Shown here one piece after another: positions 49,220-57,208 of a DNA stretch of 64,000 nucleotides. The position numbers and the translations under genes were made by a program. Source of the DNA: Subsaxibacter sp. CAU 1640 (GTDB lineage: Bacteria; Bacteroidota; Bacteroidia; Flavobacteriales; Flavobacteriaceae); NCBI RefSeq assembly GCF_023156585.1, contig NZ_JALNMI010000005.1, forward strand, positions 372,001 through 436,000, read 5' to 3'. Below the pieces are notes generated by a model. The model saw only the letters and a program-made list of their open reading frames with translations, did not search any database and was not told the DNA's origin. Each line of letters begins with the position of its first letter. Position 1 is the stretch's first letter.

Positions 49220-51069
49220 TGGCTGACATCATTCAACTTTTACCCGATCATGTTGCCAACCAAATTGCAGCAGGCGAAGTCGTTCAGCGTCCTGCCTCTG
49301 TGGTCAAGGAATTGTTGGAGAATGCTATCGATGCTGATGCTACAGTCATCAAATTAATCATTAAAGATGCTGGTAAAACTCTGATTCAGGTCATTGATAA
49401 TGGCAAAGGAATGAGTGCTACTGATGCACGATTGAGTTTTGAACGCCACGCTACTTCAAAGATTCGAGCAGCTGAAGATTTGTTTAGCCTTCACACCAAA
49501 GGTTTTCGAGGTGAAGCACTTGCTAGTATTGCTGCCATTGCTCACGTCGAACTCAAAACCAAACAAGAAAAAGACGAACTTGGAACACAAATAACCATCG
49601 AAGGAAGTGAGGTAACGTCCCAAGAAGTTGTAGTAACACCTAAAGGCTCATCCATTTCTGTTAAGAATCTATTCTTTAATATACCTGCTAGACGAAATTT
49701 TTTGAAATCAAATACGGTTGAAACTCGACATATCATTGACGAATTTCATCGTGTGGCTTTGGCGCATCCTGCTATTGCTTTTTCAATGTATCACAATGGG
49801 AGTGAGGTGTTTCATCTTCCCGTGAGTAAATCGCGTCAACGGATTGTCAATATTTTTGGTGGTAAAACCAATGAAAAATTGGTGCCAGTAGAGGAAGCTA
49901 CCGAAGTGGTAAAAATCTCTGGATTTGTAGGGAAACCTGAATTTTCAAAAAAATCAAAGTCAGAGCAATTCTTTTTTGTGAATGACAGATTTATTAAGAG
50001 TCCGTATCTCAACCATGCGGTCAATGCGGCTTATGAAGGCCTATTGCGGGATGGCAATCAGCCAGCTTATTTTCTTCATTTGAGTGTGGACCCAAAATCC
50101 ATCGATATCAATATTCATCCTACTAAAACCGAAATAAAATTTGATGATGAACACACCTTATATGCGATTTTGCGTTCATCCATCAAGCATAGTTTAGGTC
50201 AGTTCAACATTGCGCCCGTTTTGGATTTTGAATACGATGGCAACCTCGATACGCCTTATGATTACAAGGATAAAGGGATTACGAATCCGACAGTCGAAGT
50301 CGACCGGAATTTTAATCCTTTTGTGGAACAGAAATCTTCTGGCAAGCAAATAACAGCTTTTAGAAAGCAGACTCCTAATAATTGGGACAGTCTGTACGTC
50401 GGTTTGGAATCGAAAGGAACACGAGTTGAAAGCGATTTTAGCCAAATTGAATTTGAAAGCGAGGAACGAACTGGTTCAATTTTTAAGGATGATTCTAGCG
50501 TTGATGAAGTTCAGAAAACCTATCAACTTCACAACAAATATGTGATTAGCACTGTAAAATCTGGAATGTTGGTGATAGATCAGCATAGAGCACACCAACG
50601 GATTTTGTACGAAGGTTTGTTGAAGAGTATGACTGTGAAAGAAGCCGTGAGTCAGCAGTTGTTATTTCCGTTGCAGCTTCATTTTTCTTCAAATGAAATG
50701 ACCATTTTGAAGCAATTGAAGGATGACCTGGAAGCCACAGGATTTGTATTTTCAAAATTCAATAGTGAAAGCATAGATGTCATCGGTGTTCCCGTAAATG
50801 TGCCTGATAGTGAAGTATCCATCATTTTGGAACAATTGATTAGCGATGTCGAACAGGAAGTGCCTGATAGTCATTTTAGTGCTACTGATTTATTGGCAAA
50901 GTCGATGGCAAAAAGTTTGGCGATAAAAACTGGTCAATCGTTGAACAATACAGAACAGGAACATCTGGTCAATAGCCTATTTGCCTGTAAAGAACCTTCG
51001 GTATCACCTACCAACCGACCTACATTTGTCACCTTAACAGTTGATGAATTGGATAAAAAATTTATGTAA
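49219..51069 (+). CDS. mutL: DNA mismatch repair protein MutL
   Basis: A 616-residue GHKL ATPase linking MutS to downstream repair. N-terminal motifs: KELLENAIDADAT (ATP/Mg), VIDNGKGM, HTKGFRGEALASIAAI, GTQITIEG, and FFNIPARRNFLKS; then VNDRFIKSP and DINIHPTKTEIKF. The C-terminal dimerisation domain has VIDQHRAHQRILYE in place of the endonuclease motif DQHAxxERxxYE. It ends FACKEPSVSPTNRPTFV, with SPTNRP where the Cys motif CPHGRP is usual. The endonuclease site therefore looks altered. The rhomboid gene follows. Confidence 0.96.
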   Translation: MADIIQLLPDHVANQIAAGEVVQRPASVVKELLENAIDADATVIKLIIKDAGKTLIQVIDNGKGMSATDARLSFERHATSKIRAAEDLFSLHTKGFRGEALASIAAIAHVELKTKQEKDELGTQITIEGSEVTSQEVVVTPKGSSISVKNLFFNIPARRNFLKSNTVETRHIIDEFHRVALAHPAIAFSMYHNGSEVFHLPVSKSRQRIVNIFGGKTNEKLVPVEEATEVVKISGFVGKPEFSKKSKSEQFFFVNDRFIKSPYLNHAVNAAYEGLLRDGNQPAYFLHLSVDPKSIDINIHPTKTEIKFDDEHTLYAILRSSIKHSLGQFNIAPVLDFEYDGNLDTPYDYKDKGITNPTVEVDRNFNPFVEQKSSGKQITAFRKQTPNNWDSLYVGLESKGTRVESDFSQIEFESEERTGSIFKDDSSVDEVQKTYQLHNKYVISTVKSGMLVIDQHRAHQRILYEGLLKSMTVKEAVSQQLLFPLQLHFSSNEMTILKQLKDDLEATGFVFSKFNSESIDVIGVPVNVPDSEVSIILEQLISDVEQEVPDSHFSATDLLAKSMAKSLAIKTGQSLNNTEQEHLVNSLFACKEPSVSPTNRPTFVTLTVDELDKKFM

Positions 51070-51088
51070 TTTAGATAAAAAATCAATT

Positions 51089-51838
51089 ATGAGAGGCATT
51101 ACGGATACTGTTAAGCACCTTTTAATCATCAATGTTTTGATGTTCATTGGGACGATGACTATTGGCAATGGTGAATTATTCTATAAATGGTTTGCGCTGT
51201 ATTTTCCAAAAAATGAAATGTTCCAACCTTGGCAGTTAGTGACTCATATGTTTATGCACGGAGGATTGACACATATTCTATTTAATATGTTTGCATTGTG
51301 GATGTTTGGAACTGCCGTTGAGCAAGTTTTTGGTGCTAAAAAATTTATTATATTTTATCTGTTTTCAGGGTTAGGAGCTGCTTTGATAATGCTAGGTTTT
51401 TATTATTTTAAGTATCTTCCTTCAGAAGGCGCTCTTTTGGAATCAGGTATGTCATTAAATGAAATTCATCAGGCGTTAAGCACAAACAAAGTAAGTGAAG
51501 CTGTGAGTGAAATGCAGCGTATGGAACTTCAAAAAATGTTTCCGATATTCAATTCGACTATGGTTGGTGCTTCTGGAGCTATAATGGGAGTGTTGGTGGC
51601 TTTTGGAATGCTTTTCCCAGAATCTAAATTGATGCTGATATTTCTGCCGATACCTATAAAAGCTAAATATTTTATTCCTGGAATTATTGCTTTGGATTTG
51701 TTTTCAGCTATCACTGGACAATCTATTTTCAGTCCTAGTAATACAGCATTTGCCGCACACGTAGGAGGTGCACTTACAGGATTTATTTTGATGTGGTTTT
51801 GGAAAAAGAACGAATCGGATAAATATCGCTGGAACTAA
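51089..51838 (+). CDS. Rhomboid-family intramembrane serine protease, copy 1
   Basis: A 249-residue membrane protein. The catalytic Ser lies in VGASGAIMG (about residue 162, GxSG) and the catalytic His in FAAHVGGALTGF (about residue 223). The Asn/His-rich MFMHGGLTHILFNMFALWMFG supplies the conserved HxxxN of the second helix. About six membrane helices. A helical, charged insert (about 120-150, EIHQALSTNKVSEAVSEMQR) is longer than in many rhomboids. I start at the ATG at 51089; the frame is open back to 51041, but that would overlap mutL by 29 bp. Confidence 0.92.
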   Translation: MRGITDTVKHLLIINVLMFIGTMTIGNGELFYKWFALYFPKNEMFQPWQLVTHMFMHGGLTHILFNMFALWMFGTAVEQVFGAKKFIIFYLFSGLGAALIMLGFYYFKYLPSEGALLESGMSLNEIHQALSTNKVSEAVSEMQRMELQKMFPIFNSTMVGASGAIMGVLVAFGMLFPESKLMLIFLPIPIKAKYFIPGIIALDLFSAITGQSIFSPSNTAFAAHVGGALTGFILMWFWKKNESDKYRWN

Positions 51839-52711
51839 ATGAGTCTATCTCAAGACATACAATTTAAATTGAAACGTCTTAACGCACTTGAATTGATTAT
51901 CTTAATCAATGTTGTGGTGTTTGTGATTGGGTTTTTAATGGATCGAGTATTTGGTGTCGATGACAGTCTGCATTGGTTAAAATTACCGAGCGATTTTTTT
52001 GATTTTCTTTATAAACCGTGGACCATTATCACCTACGGTTTCGCGCATTATGGATTTTTCCACATTTTGTTCAATTTGTTGGTACTCTATTTCGTTTCTC
52101 GAATTGTTTTGAATCTGTTCAAGCCAAAAATGGCATTGAGCATTTATTTTCTGGGAATTATCTTCGGGGGTTTGACGTTTTTGCTTGTTTACAATGTATT
52201 TCCAAAAAGCATTTTAAACCCCGCAATAGGCTTGGTAGGAGCTTCAGCGGGCGTTAGGGCTTTATTGATTTTTATTTGTGCCTATATGCCGAATACTGAA
52301 GTGAGATTGGCATTTTGGAATATTAAACTGATGTATATAGGAACTGCTTTAGTAGTTATTGATGTTATAGGACTTTTTAGCACCAATCAAGGTGGAAGTG
52401 TGGCGCATTTGGGCGGTAGTTTGCTTGGTTATGTTTACGCGATGCAATTGGCAAAAGGAACTGATATAGGTACAGGTTTTCAAAAGTTGATGGATTGGAT
52501 GGAAAATTTATTTACATTCAAGAAACAATCACCTCTAAAAACAGTCTATAAAGGAAAGTCAAGCACAGTAGTGGGTCATACTAAAACTGAATTTAAAGAG
52601 TTTAATAAGCAAAAACAGATTGACCTTATTCTGGACAAAATAAGTAAAAGTGGTTACGAGAGTTTGACAAAAGAAGAAAAGGAATTTCTGTTTAAAGTAG
52701 GAAAAGAATAA
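51839..52711 (+). CDS. Rhomboid-family intramembrane serine protease, copy 2
   Basis: A 290-residue membrane protein starting at the base after the stop of copy 1. The catalytic Ser lies in VGASAGVRAL (about residue 135) and the His in SVAHLGGSLLGY (about residue 188). GFAHYGFFHILFNLLVLYFV is the HxxxN helix. A cytosolic tail (about 220-290, with KTVYKGKSSTVVGHTKTEF) follows, ending in a helical hairpin (KISKSGYESLTKEEKEFLFK). That tail motif also appears in flavobacterial rhomboids. The two copies are divergent, so they may cut different substrates. Confidence 0.92.
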   Translation: MSLSQDIQFKLKRLNALELIILINVVVFVIGFLMDRVFGVDDSLHWLKLPSDFFDFLYKPWTIITYGFAHYGFFHILFNLLVLYFVSRIVLNLFKPKMALSIYFLGIIFGGLTFLLVYNVFPKSILNPAIGLVGASAGVRALLIFICAYMPNTEVRLAFWNIKLMYIGTALVVIDVIGLFSTNQGGSVAHLGGSLLGYVYAMQLAKGTDIGTGFQKLMDWMENLFTFKKQSPLKTVYKGKSSTVVGHTKTEFKEFNKQKQIDLILDKISKSGYESLTKEEKEFLFKVGKE

Positions 52712-52716
52712 ACACT

Positions 52717-53736
52717 ATGAAGAACCTGAAGCTATTTGATAAATTGGTATTCTTCGTCAATAGCATTGCAGCGGTCTTATTATTCCTTTCCTATATTCTG
52801 CCTTATTTCGAACCTAAAAAGTTTGCATTTCTATCCGTTTTGAGCTTAACGGTTCCGTTTTTGATTCTTTTGAATATATTGTTTGTAGTTTACTGGCTTC
52901 TCAAGGTGAAAAAACAACTGTTGCTTTCGCTTATTGTCATTTTGATCGGCTACAAATACATCACCTCACTATATAAATTCTCTTCGTCTAAAAATGTGGA
53001 TGATTCAGAGAATATTTCCATTATGAACTATAACGTTCGACTATTTAATGTTTTTAAATGGATTCCGAATGAAGGTATTGACAAACAGATTGTTGAATTT
53101 ATAAATGATAAACAACCAGACATTTTAAGTATTCAGGAATATAGACGTGATGATGACATCAGTTTTTCTGGTTATCACAAATTTGAAGAGATTGCTGGTG
53201 ACAAAGTGAAAAATGGACAGGCAATTTTATCCAAGTTTCCGATTGTGAATTCCGGTTCCATTGAATTTCCTGAATCTTATAACAATGCGATTTTTATTGA
53301 TGTTGTCAAAGGAAAGGATACCATCCGAGTTTATAATGTACATCTTCAGTCGATGAAAATCGATGCCAATGCTGATGCTCTTGTAAAGGAAACCTCCGAA
53401 AATCTATTCAAAAGCGTGAGCAAAACGTTTACAATGCAGCAGTTTCAGACGGAATTGTTTTTGATGCATAAAAAGCAATGTAAGTATAAAATGATTATCT
53501 GCGGAGACTTTAACAATACGGCATATTCATACGTTTATAAGGAAATTAAAGGTGATTTGCAGGATGCCTTTGTCGAAGCAGGAAACGGTTTCGGAAGAAC
53601 CTTTGATTTTAAGTTTTTTCCTGTTAGAATTGATTTTATTTTGGTGGATGAAGCCTTTGAGATCAATAGTTTTAAGACATTTGATGTGTCGCTATCTGAC
53701 CATTACCCGATTATGAGTCGAATAAAATTGAAATAG
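52717..53736 (+). CDS. Endonuclease/exonuclease/phosphatase family protein with membrane segments
   Basis: A 339-residue protein. Three hydrophobic helices (about 10-30, 42-60, 68-85) are followed by an EEP-fold domain: SIMNYNVRLFNVF, QPDILSIQEYRR (catalytic Glu/metal), NVHLQSMKID, MIICGDFNNTAYSYVY (metal Asp/Asn) and SLSDHYPIMSRI (catalytic His). EEP proteins cut phosphodiesters in nucleic acids, inositol lipids or sphingolipids. The membrane anchor places the active site on one face of the membrane. The substrate is unknown. It lies 5 bp after the second rhomboid gene. Confidence 0.88.
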   Translation: MKNLKLFDKLVFFVNSIAAVLLFLSYILPYFEPKKFAFLSVLSLTVPFLILLNILFVVYWLLKVKKQLLLSLIVILIGYKYITSLYKFSSSKNVDDSENISIMNYNVRLFNVFKWIPNEGIDKQIVEFINDKQPDILSIQEYRRDDDISFSGYHKFEEIAGDKVKNGQAILSKFPIVNSGSIEFPESYNNAIFIDVVKGKDTIRVYNVHLQSMKIDANADALVKETSENLFKSVSKTFTMQQFQTELFLMHKKQCKYKMIICGDFNNTAYSYVYKEIKGDLQDAFVEAGNGFGRTFDFKFFPVRIDFILVDEAFEINSFKTFDVSLSDHYPIMSRIKLK

Positions 53737-53747
53737 TTTTATGGGCT

Positions 53748-54056
53748 CTACATCATAGCGCAGTCTGTAATATCTGCGATGATATGAATGCATAATCCCA
53801 GGCCAATCAATCGTGTTTTTTTAAAAAGAGTTAGAATCACGTACACGATCATCGCATAATAGGTGTGTAGCGGATGAAAATTAATGCTGCAACGTTCTGG
53901 GTCAAATAAAGGTGTTGCCAAAAGATGATCTAAATCTATGAGCATTCCCAAAATCATAATAAGATATGCCTTTTTCCAATTGCTCTTGAATAACAGCAGG
54001 GCTACAACCAGAGGCAAGCCAAAATGAATTCCGTAATGTACAATGGGTTGAAACAT
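53748..54056 (-). CDS. DUF6122 family membrane protein
   Basis: A 102-residue hydrophobic protein with about three to four helices (HFGLPLVVALLLF, KKAYLIMILGMLIDLDHLL, YYAMIVYVILTLF, LIGLGLCIHIIADITD). HYGIH, GMLIDLDH and FHPLHTYY hold His and Asp residues that recall metal-dependent YdjM-type membrane hydrolases, but no role is known. It starts at the base that ends the wbqC stop, so it is translated with it. It is the last gene of the parA-to-DUF6122 run and faces the convergent EEP gene. Confidence 0.85.
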   Translation of the reverse strand: MFQPIVHYGIHFGLPLVVALLLFKSNWKKAYLIMILGMLIDLDHLLATPLFDPERCSINFHPLHTYYAMIVYVILTLFKKTRLIGLGLCIHIIADITDCAMM

Positions 54057-54676
54057 TATAACAACGATTGTGCTTCCAAGTATAGTGTCGCATTCGGACC
54101 TTCATTGCAAATCAAATCCAAAATGCTCAAATTGGGAATAAAACCGTGCTTGTCATCAAATACCTGAACGTAAGGTTTAAAATCCTGGACAATCTCTTTT
54201 CGGTTATCCGCCAAATATCTATAATCTTGAAAATTTTGAGGTTTTTTTTCGAAAGATTTGGTGGTTTCAAATTCAATCGGAAGCTCCAGGCTATCATAGA
54301 TTGTCTCTAAACATTTGAAATTGAAATCCAATAGGTATTTGTACTTTTCAGTGAACAAAGGCAAAAAATCATACTCGTAAAATTCAAAAAAAGGAGAACT
54401 GCTATAAGCTGATTGAATCGATTTCCAATGAAGATCTTGCCAATTCTCATCATTGGAAATGACGATATCTTTATAAAGTTGTCGGTTTTTTTGCGAGTAC
54501 ACTACAGGTATGGTCAATGGCAACTTTCCATTGGCATCATAGATAAACATTCGGTTTCTATAGGTCTGCTTTTGATAATTGTCACAGACTTCAAACGTTA
54601 CGTTTTTAGCATTGACAATGGCTACAAATGTGGCAATACTTGGAAAATAGGTAGGGTGTACTAATACTCTATACAT
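54056..54676 (-). CDS. WbqC family protein
   Basis: A 206-residue soluble protein of the WbqC family, which occurs with polysaccharide and surface-glycan loci. The start is MYRVLVHPTYFPSIATF (family start), then VTFEVCDNYQKQTYRNRM, LTIPV, and DENWQDLHWKSIQSAYSSSP; it ends NEGPNATLYL. The function is unproven, possibly transfer or sugar-nucleotide chemistry. I start at the ATG at 54676, since the in-frame codon upstream at 54724 adds hydrophobic residues that do not match the family. It overlaps the TPR membrane gene by 8 bp. Confidence 0.9.
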   Translation of the reverse strand: MYRVLVHPTYFPSIATFVAIVNAKNVTFEVCDNYQKQTYRNRMFIYDANGKLPLTIPVVYSQKNRQLYKDIVISNDENWQDLHWKSIQSAYSSSPFFEFYEYDFLPLFTEKYKYLLDFNFKCLETIYDSLELPIEFETTKSFEKKPQNFQDYRYLADNRKEIVQDFKPYVQVFDDKHGFIPNLSILDLICNEGPNATLYLEAQSLL

Positions 54677-55901
54677 TGGAAATAAAATTACCAATCCACG
54701 TATAAGCAATGAACATAATACCAACTACAATTCCTGTTGATGCCATGGGATATCCCATCAAAAACCCGCCGAAACAAATGATAAACATGATACTTCCATA
54801 AGTCATATTCAAGAATCTACTTCTTTTAATTAGTGTAGAAGTTGCCCTGGTAAAAGGTAATATAACTGCCAAAAAAGTCAAACTAAAGAGAATTAAGTAG
54901 TCTTCAGATATGAAAAGTGAACATAAAAAAGTAATTAAAGAGAGACATAGAAGAGCAAAAAGAAGCTGCCCCGTAAGTTTTTCTTGTTCATCCAAGAGAT
55001 ATTTTCCGAACTTGTCAAACATTAAAATCATATTTGACAATGGATCCATAATCCATGTGCCTAGTGCGAACAAAAGATATAAGATGATCAAAGGAAACGC
55101 AAGATATGTGAGTCCACTGGCTGTAAGTACTTTTAATGAAAATCTATATACCAAGTAAATACCTATAATAACCAGCCATTGATTTTTAGTCGATTTATTA
55201 CTGATCCAAAAAGCATATCTCAAATACAGATTATAAACCCAATTTTTTGATTTTACCGCTTGAGACATACCGCTTCGTGCATAATCTAGATTGGGATTTA
55301 GGGAAAGAGCTTCCTTAAAATGCTCGAATGCTTTTTTCCGATTGTTATTTTCTAAATAGCTCCAGCCAGCATTGGCGTGAGAGTATGCATTGTCAGGGTT
55401 GTCATGTAAAAGAGAATTAATGGTTTCGCTCACTTCCGACTTTCTATTAAGTTTTGTCAGGGCAGTAGTTCTAGCATTCAGACAAAAGGTAGACTTGGAA
55501 TCTATTTTTAGGCCTTCATTGGCATACTCAAGTGCCTGTTCATATTTTTTCTTGTTAATCAAGACATATGCTTTTTGTCCAAAATGATTTTCTTCATAAG
55601 GATTTAATTCAATTGCCTTATCAATCATTAATTCTGCTTCTTTGCTATTATCTTTATGAAGATATATTTGGGATAGTAGGAGGTATATGCCATCATGGTT
55701 TGGTTCCTCAGAACGCAGGTCAATTGACTGTTGAAGTGCTTTATCAATATCATTATTCTGAAAATGACATTGAGCTAAAAGATACTTGGCTAAATAATTA
55801 TCATTGTCATCAGATATAGCTGCCAACAGGTAAGGGATAGAATCTTTATATCTACCCATTTCGAAAAATTGAATTCCTCTTTCTAGGTTAGAATTCTCCA
55901 T
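54669..55901 (-). CDS. TPR protein with multi-pass membrane domain
   Basis: A 410-residue protein. Residues about 1-215 are TPR repeats (ERGIQFFEMGRYKDSIPYLL, YLLLSQIYLHKDNSKEAELM, AYVLINKKKYEQALEYANEG, AHANAGWSYLENNNRKKAF). Residues about 225-410 hold about six membrane helices (WLVIIGIYLVYRFSLKV, YLAFPLIILYLLFALGTWI, LLFALLCLSLITFLCSLFI, YLILFSLTFLAVILPFT, SIMFIICFGGFLMG, GIVVGIMFIAYTWIG). No signal peptide; the TPR part should be cytosolic. It lies 1 bp from the AAA+ gene upstream, so the two form a pair. I do not recognise the family. It may be the membrane dock for the ATPase. Confidence 0.85.
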   Translation of the reverse strand: MENSNLERGIQFFEMGRYKDSIPYLLAAISDDNDNYLAKYLLAQCHFQNNDIDKALQQSIDLRSEEPNHDGIYLLLSQIYLHKDNSKEAELMIDKAIELNPYEENHFGQKAYVLINKKKYEQALEYANEGLKIDSKSTFCLNARTTALTKLNRKSEVSETINSLLHDNPDNAYSHANAGWSYLENNNRKKAFEHFKEALSLNPNLDYARSGMSQAVKSKNWVYNLYLRYAFWISNKSTKNQWLVIIGIYLVYRFSLKVLTASGLTYLAFPLIILYLLFALGTWIMDPLSNMILMFDKFGKYLLDEQEKLTGQLLFALLCLSLITFLCSLFISEDYLILFSLTFLAVILPFTRATSTLIKRSRFLNMTYGSIMFIICFGGFLMGYPMASTGIVVGIMFIAYTWIGNFISNV

Positions 55902-55902
55902 A

Positions 55903-57204
55903 TTATTTTTTAATCTTTAAATAATATAGAATATCATCATAGAGACCTGAATCATTGGCGTAAAGAGCGTAGTTTTTAGCAGAATTGAACCATTCTTTTG
56001 TTGAGGGCTTCATTTTTGAAAAAGATTTTATCAAATCTTTTGTAGTCAGCGGCTTCGGAATCCCCTCTTTGAAAGATTCCATAAGTTTATCTTCAATAGC
56101 CAAATCTATACTTGCCTTAATATCAGCACCAGAATAATCATTTGTCTTTTTTGCCAATGTTTTTAGATCAATATCATGAATAGGTTTTTCCTTTAGCTGT
56201 ATTTGGAAAATTGATTTTCTCGCCTCTTCATCTGGGGGTGATACGAAAATAATTCTGTCAAAGCGTCCAGGTCGTCTAAAAGCCGGATCAATAAACCAAG
56301 GCGCGTTAGTTGCGCCCAAAACTAGAATACCGTCATTGTCAGAATCAATACCATCTAATTCCGATAAAAACTGATTTATGACGGTTCGACCAGCAGTTTT
56401 ATTGATGTCGTTTCTATTGGCGCCTAAAGCGTCTATTTCGTCTATGAAAATAACACATGGTTTATTCTTTCTGGCGGTTTCGAATATTTCGTGTAAATTT
56501 TTTTCAGAATTGCCAAGCCACATATCCAGTATATCATTGATACCGACATTAATAAAGTTTGCATTGATTTCGCCAGCAGTTGCTCGAGCAATATGGGTTT
56601 TACCACAGCCTGGTGGTCCATATAAAAGTATACCTCCACCAATTTTTTTACCGTAAGCCTTGTATAAATCTTTGTGAGTTAATGGTTTTATGATTTTTAA
56701 ATCAATTTCTTCTTTTATTTTTTCCATACCTCCAACATCTGAAAAATTGATATTTGGTTTTTTCAAAAAACCCTGAACATCTTCATCATAATCTGGTTGC
56801 TTGTTTGTAAGAGGTACTTTGAATGTAGTGTCAAATTCAGGATTCAAATAATTGCTGTCTTTTTCAAGAATCGATTTGTAAATTTCCAATGCTTGGGAAT
56901 TTTGGTTTAGCTTCAATAAACAAGAACAATATAGTTCCATATATAAAATGTCTTGAGTTTTTTCAACTAGTTCTTCAAGAATTACTTCTGTTAGGTTAAA
57001 TTTCGATTGCTCAAAATAGCATTTTGCGAGAAGATATTTGTTCTGATTACTATCGTCTTTTTCAATTACCTTGATTAAGTGTTTTTCAGCTTCTGTAAAG
57101 TTTAAATTATTCATATATAACTTTGCGATCTGCAATCTCAATGGAACATTTTCGGGTGAAAATTCCAAAGCAGTCAAAAGACTTCCTAATAAAGAATCAT
57201 CCAT
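55903..57204 (-). CDS. TPR-AAA+ ATPase of Cdc48/Vps4 type
   Basis: A 433-residue cytosolic protein. The N-terminal TPR-like helices (residues 1-130, LLTALEFSPENVPLRLQIAK and KYLLAKCYFEQSKF) join to one AAA+ module by FSDVGGMEKIKEEIDLK, the classic linker of Cdc48, Vps4 and ARC-type ATPases. Walker A is GPPGCGKTH (about 195), Walker B VIFIDEIDALG (about 253), and FLSELDG and GATNAPWFIDPAFRRPGRFD carry sensor 1 and Arg fingers. No protease domain is attached. The start at the ATG at 57204 lies 4 bp after the lepB stop. It sits in an operon whose other genes are common neighbours; this pair looks inserted. Confidence 0.9.
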   Translation of the reverse strand: MDDSLLGSLLTALEFSPENVPLRLQIAKLYMNNLNFTEAEKHLIKVIEKDDSNQNKYLLAKCYFEQSKFNLTEVILEELVEKTQDILYMELYCSCLLKLNQNSQALEIYKSILEKDSNYLNPEFDTTFKVPLTNKQPDYDEDVQGFLKKPNINFSDVGGMEKIKEEIDLKIIKPLTHKDLYKAYGKKIGGGILLYGPPGCGKTHIARATAGEINANFINVGINDILDMWLGNSEKNLHEIFETARKNKPCVIFIDEIDALGANRNDINKTAGRTVINQFLSELDGIDSDNDGILVLGATNAPWFIDPAFRRPGRFDRIIFVSPPDEEARKSIFQIQLKEKPIHDIDLKTLAKKTNDYSGADIKASIDLAIEDKLMESFKEGIPKPLTTKDLIKSFSKMKPSTKEWFNSAKNYALYANDSGLYDDILYYLKIKK

Positions 57205-57208
57205 AATT

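Noticed and set aside
55903-57204. FtsH or Clp-type protease identity for the AAA+ protein
   Set aside because: No HExxH zinc site, no Ser protease domain and no ClpP-binding loop. The C-terminal part after the AAA module is short and helical.
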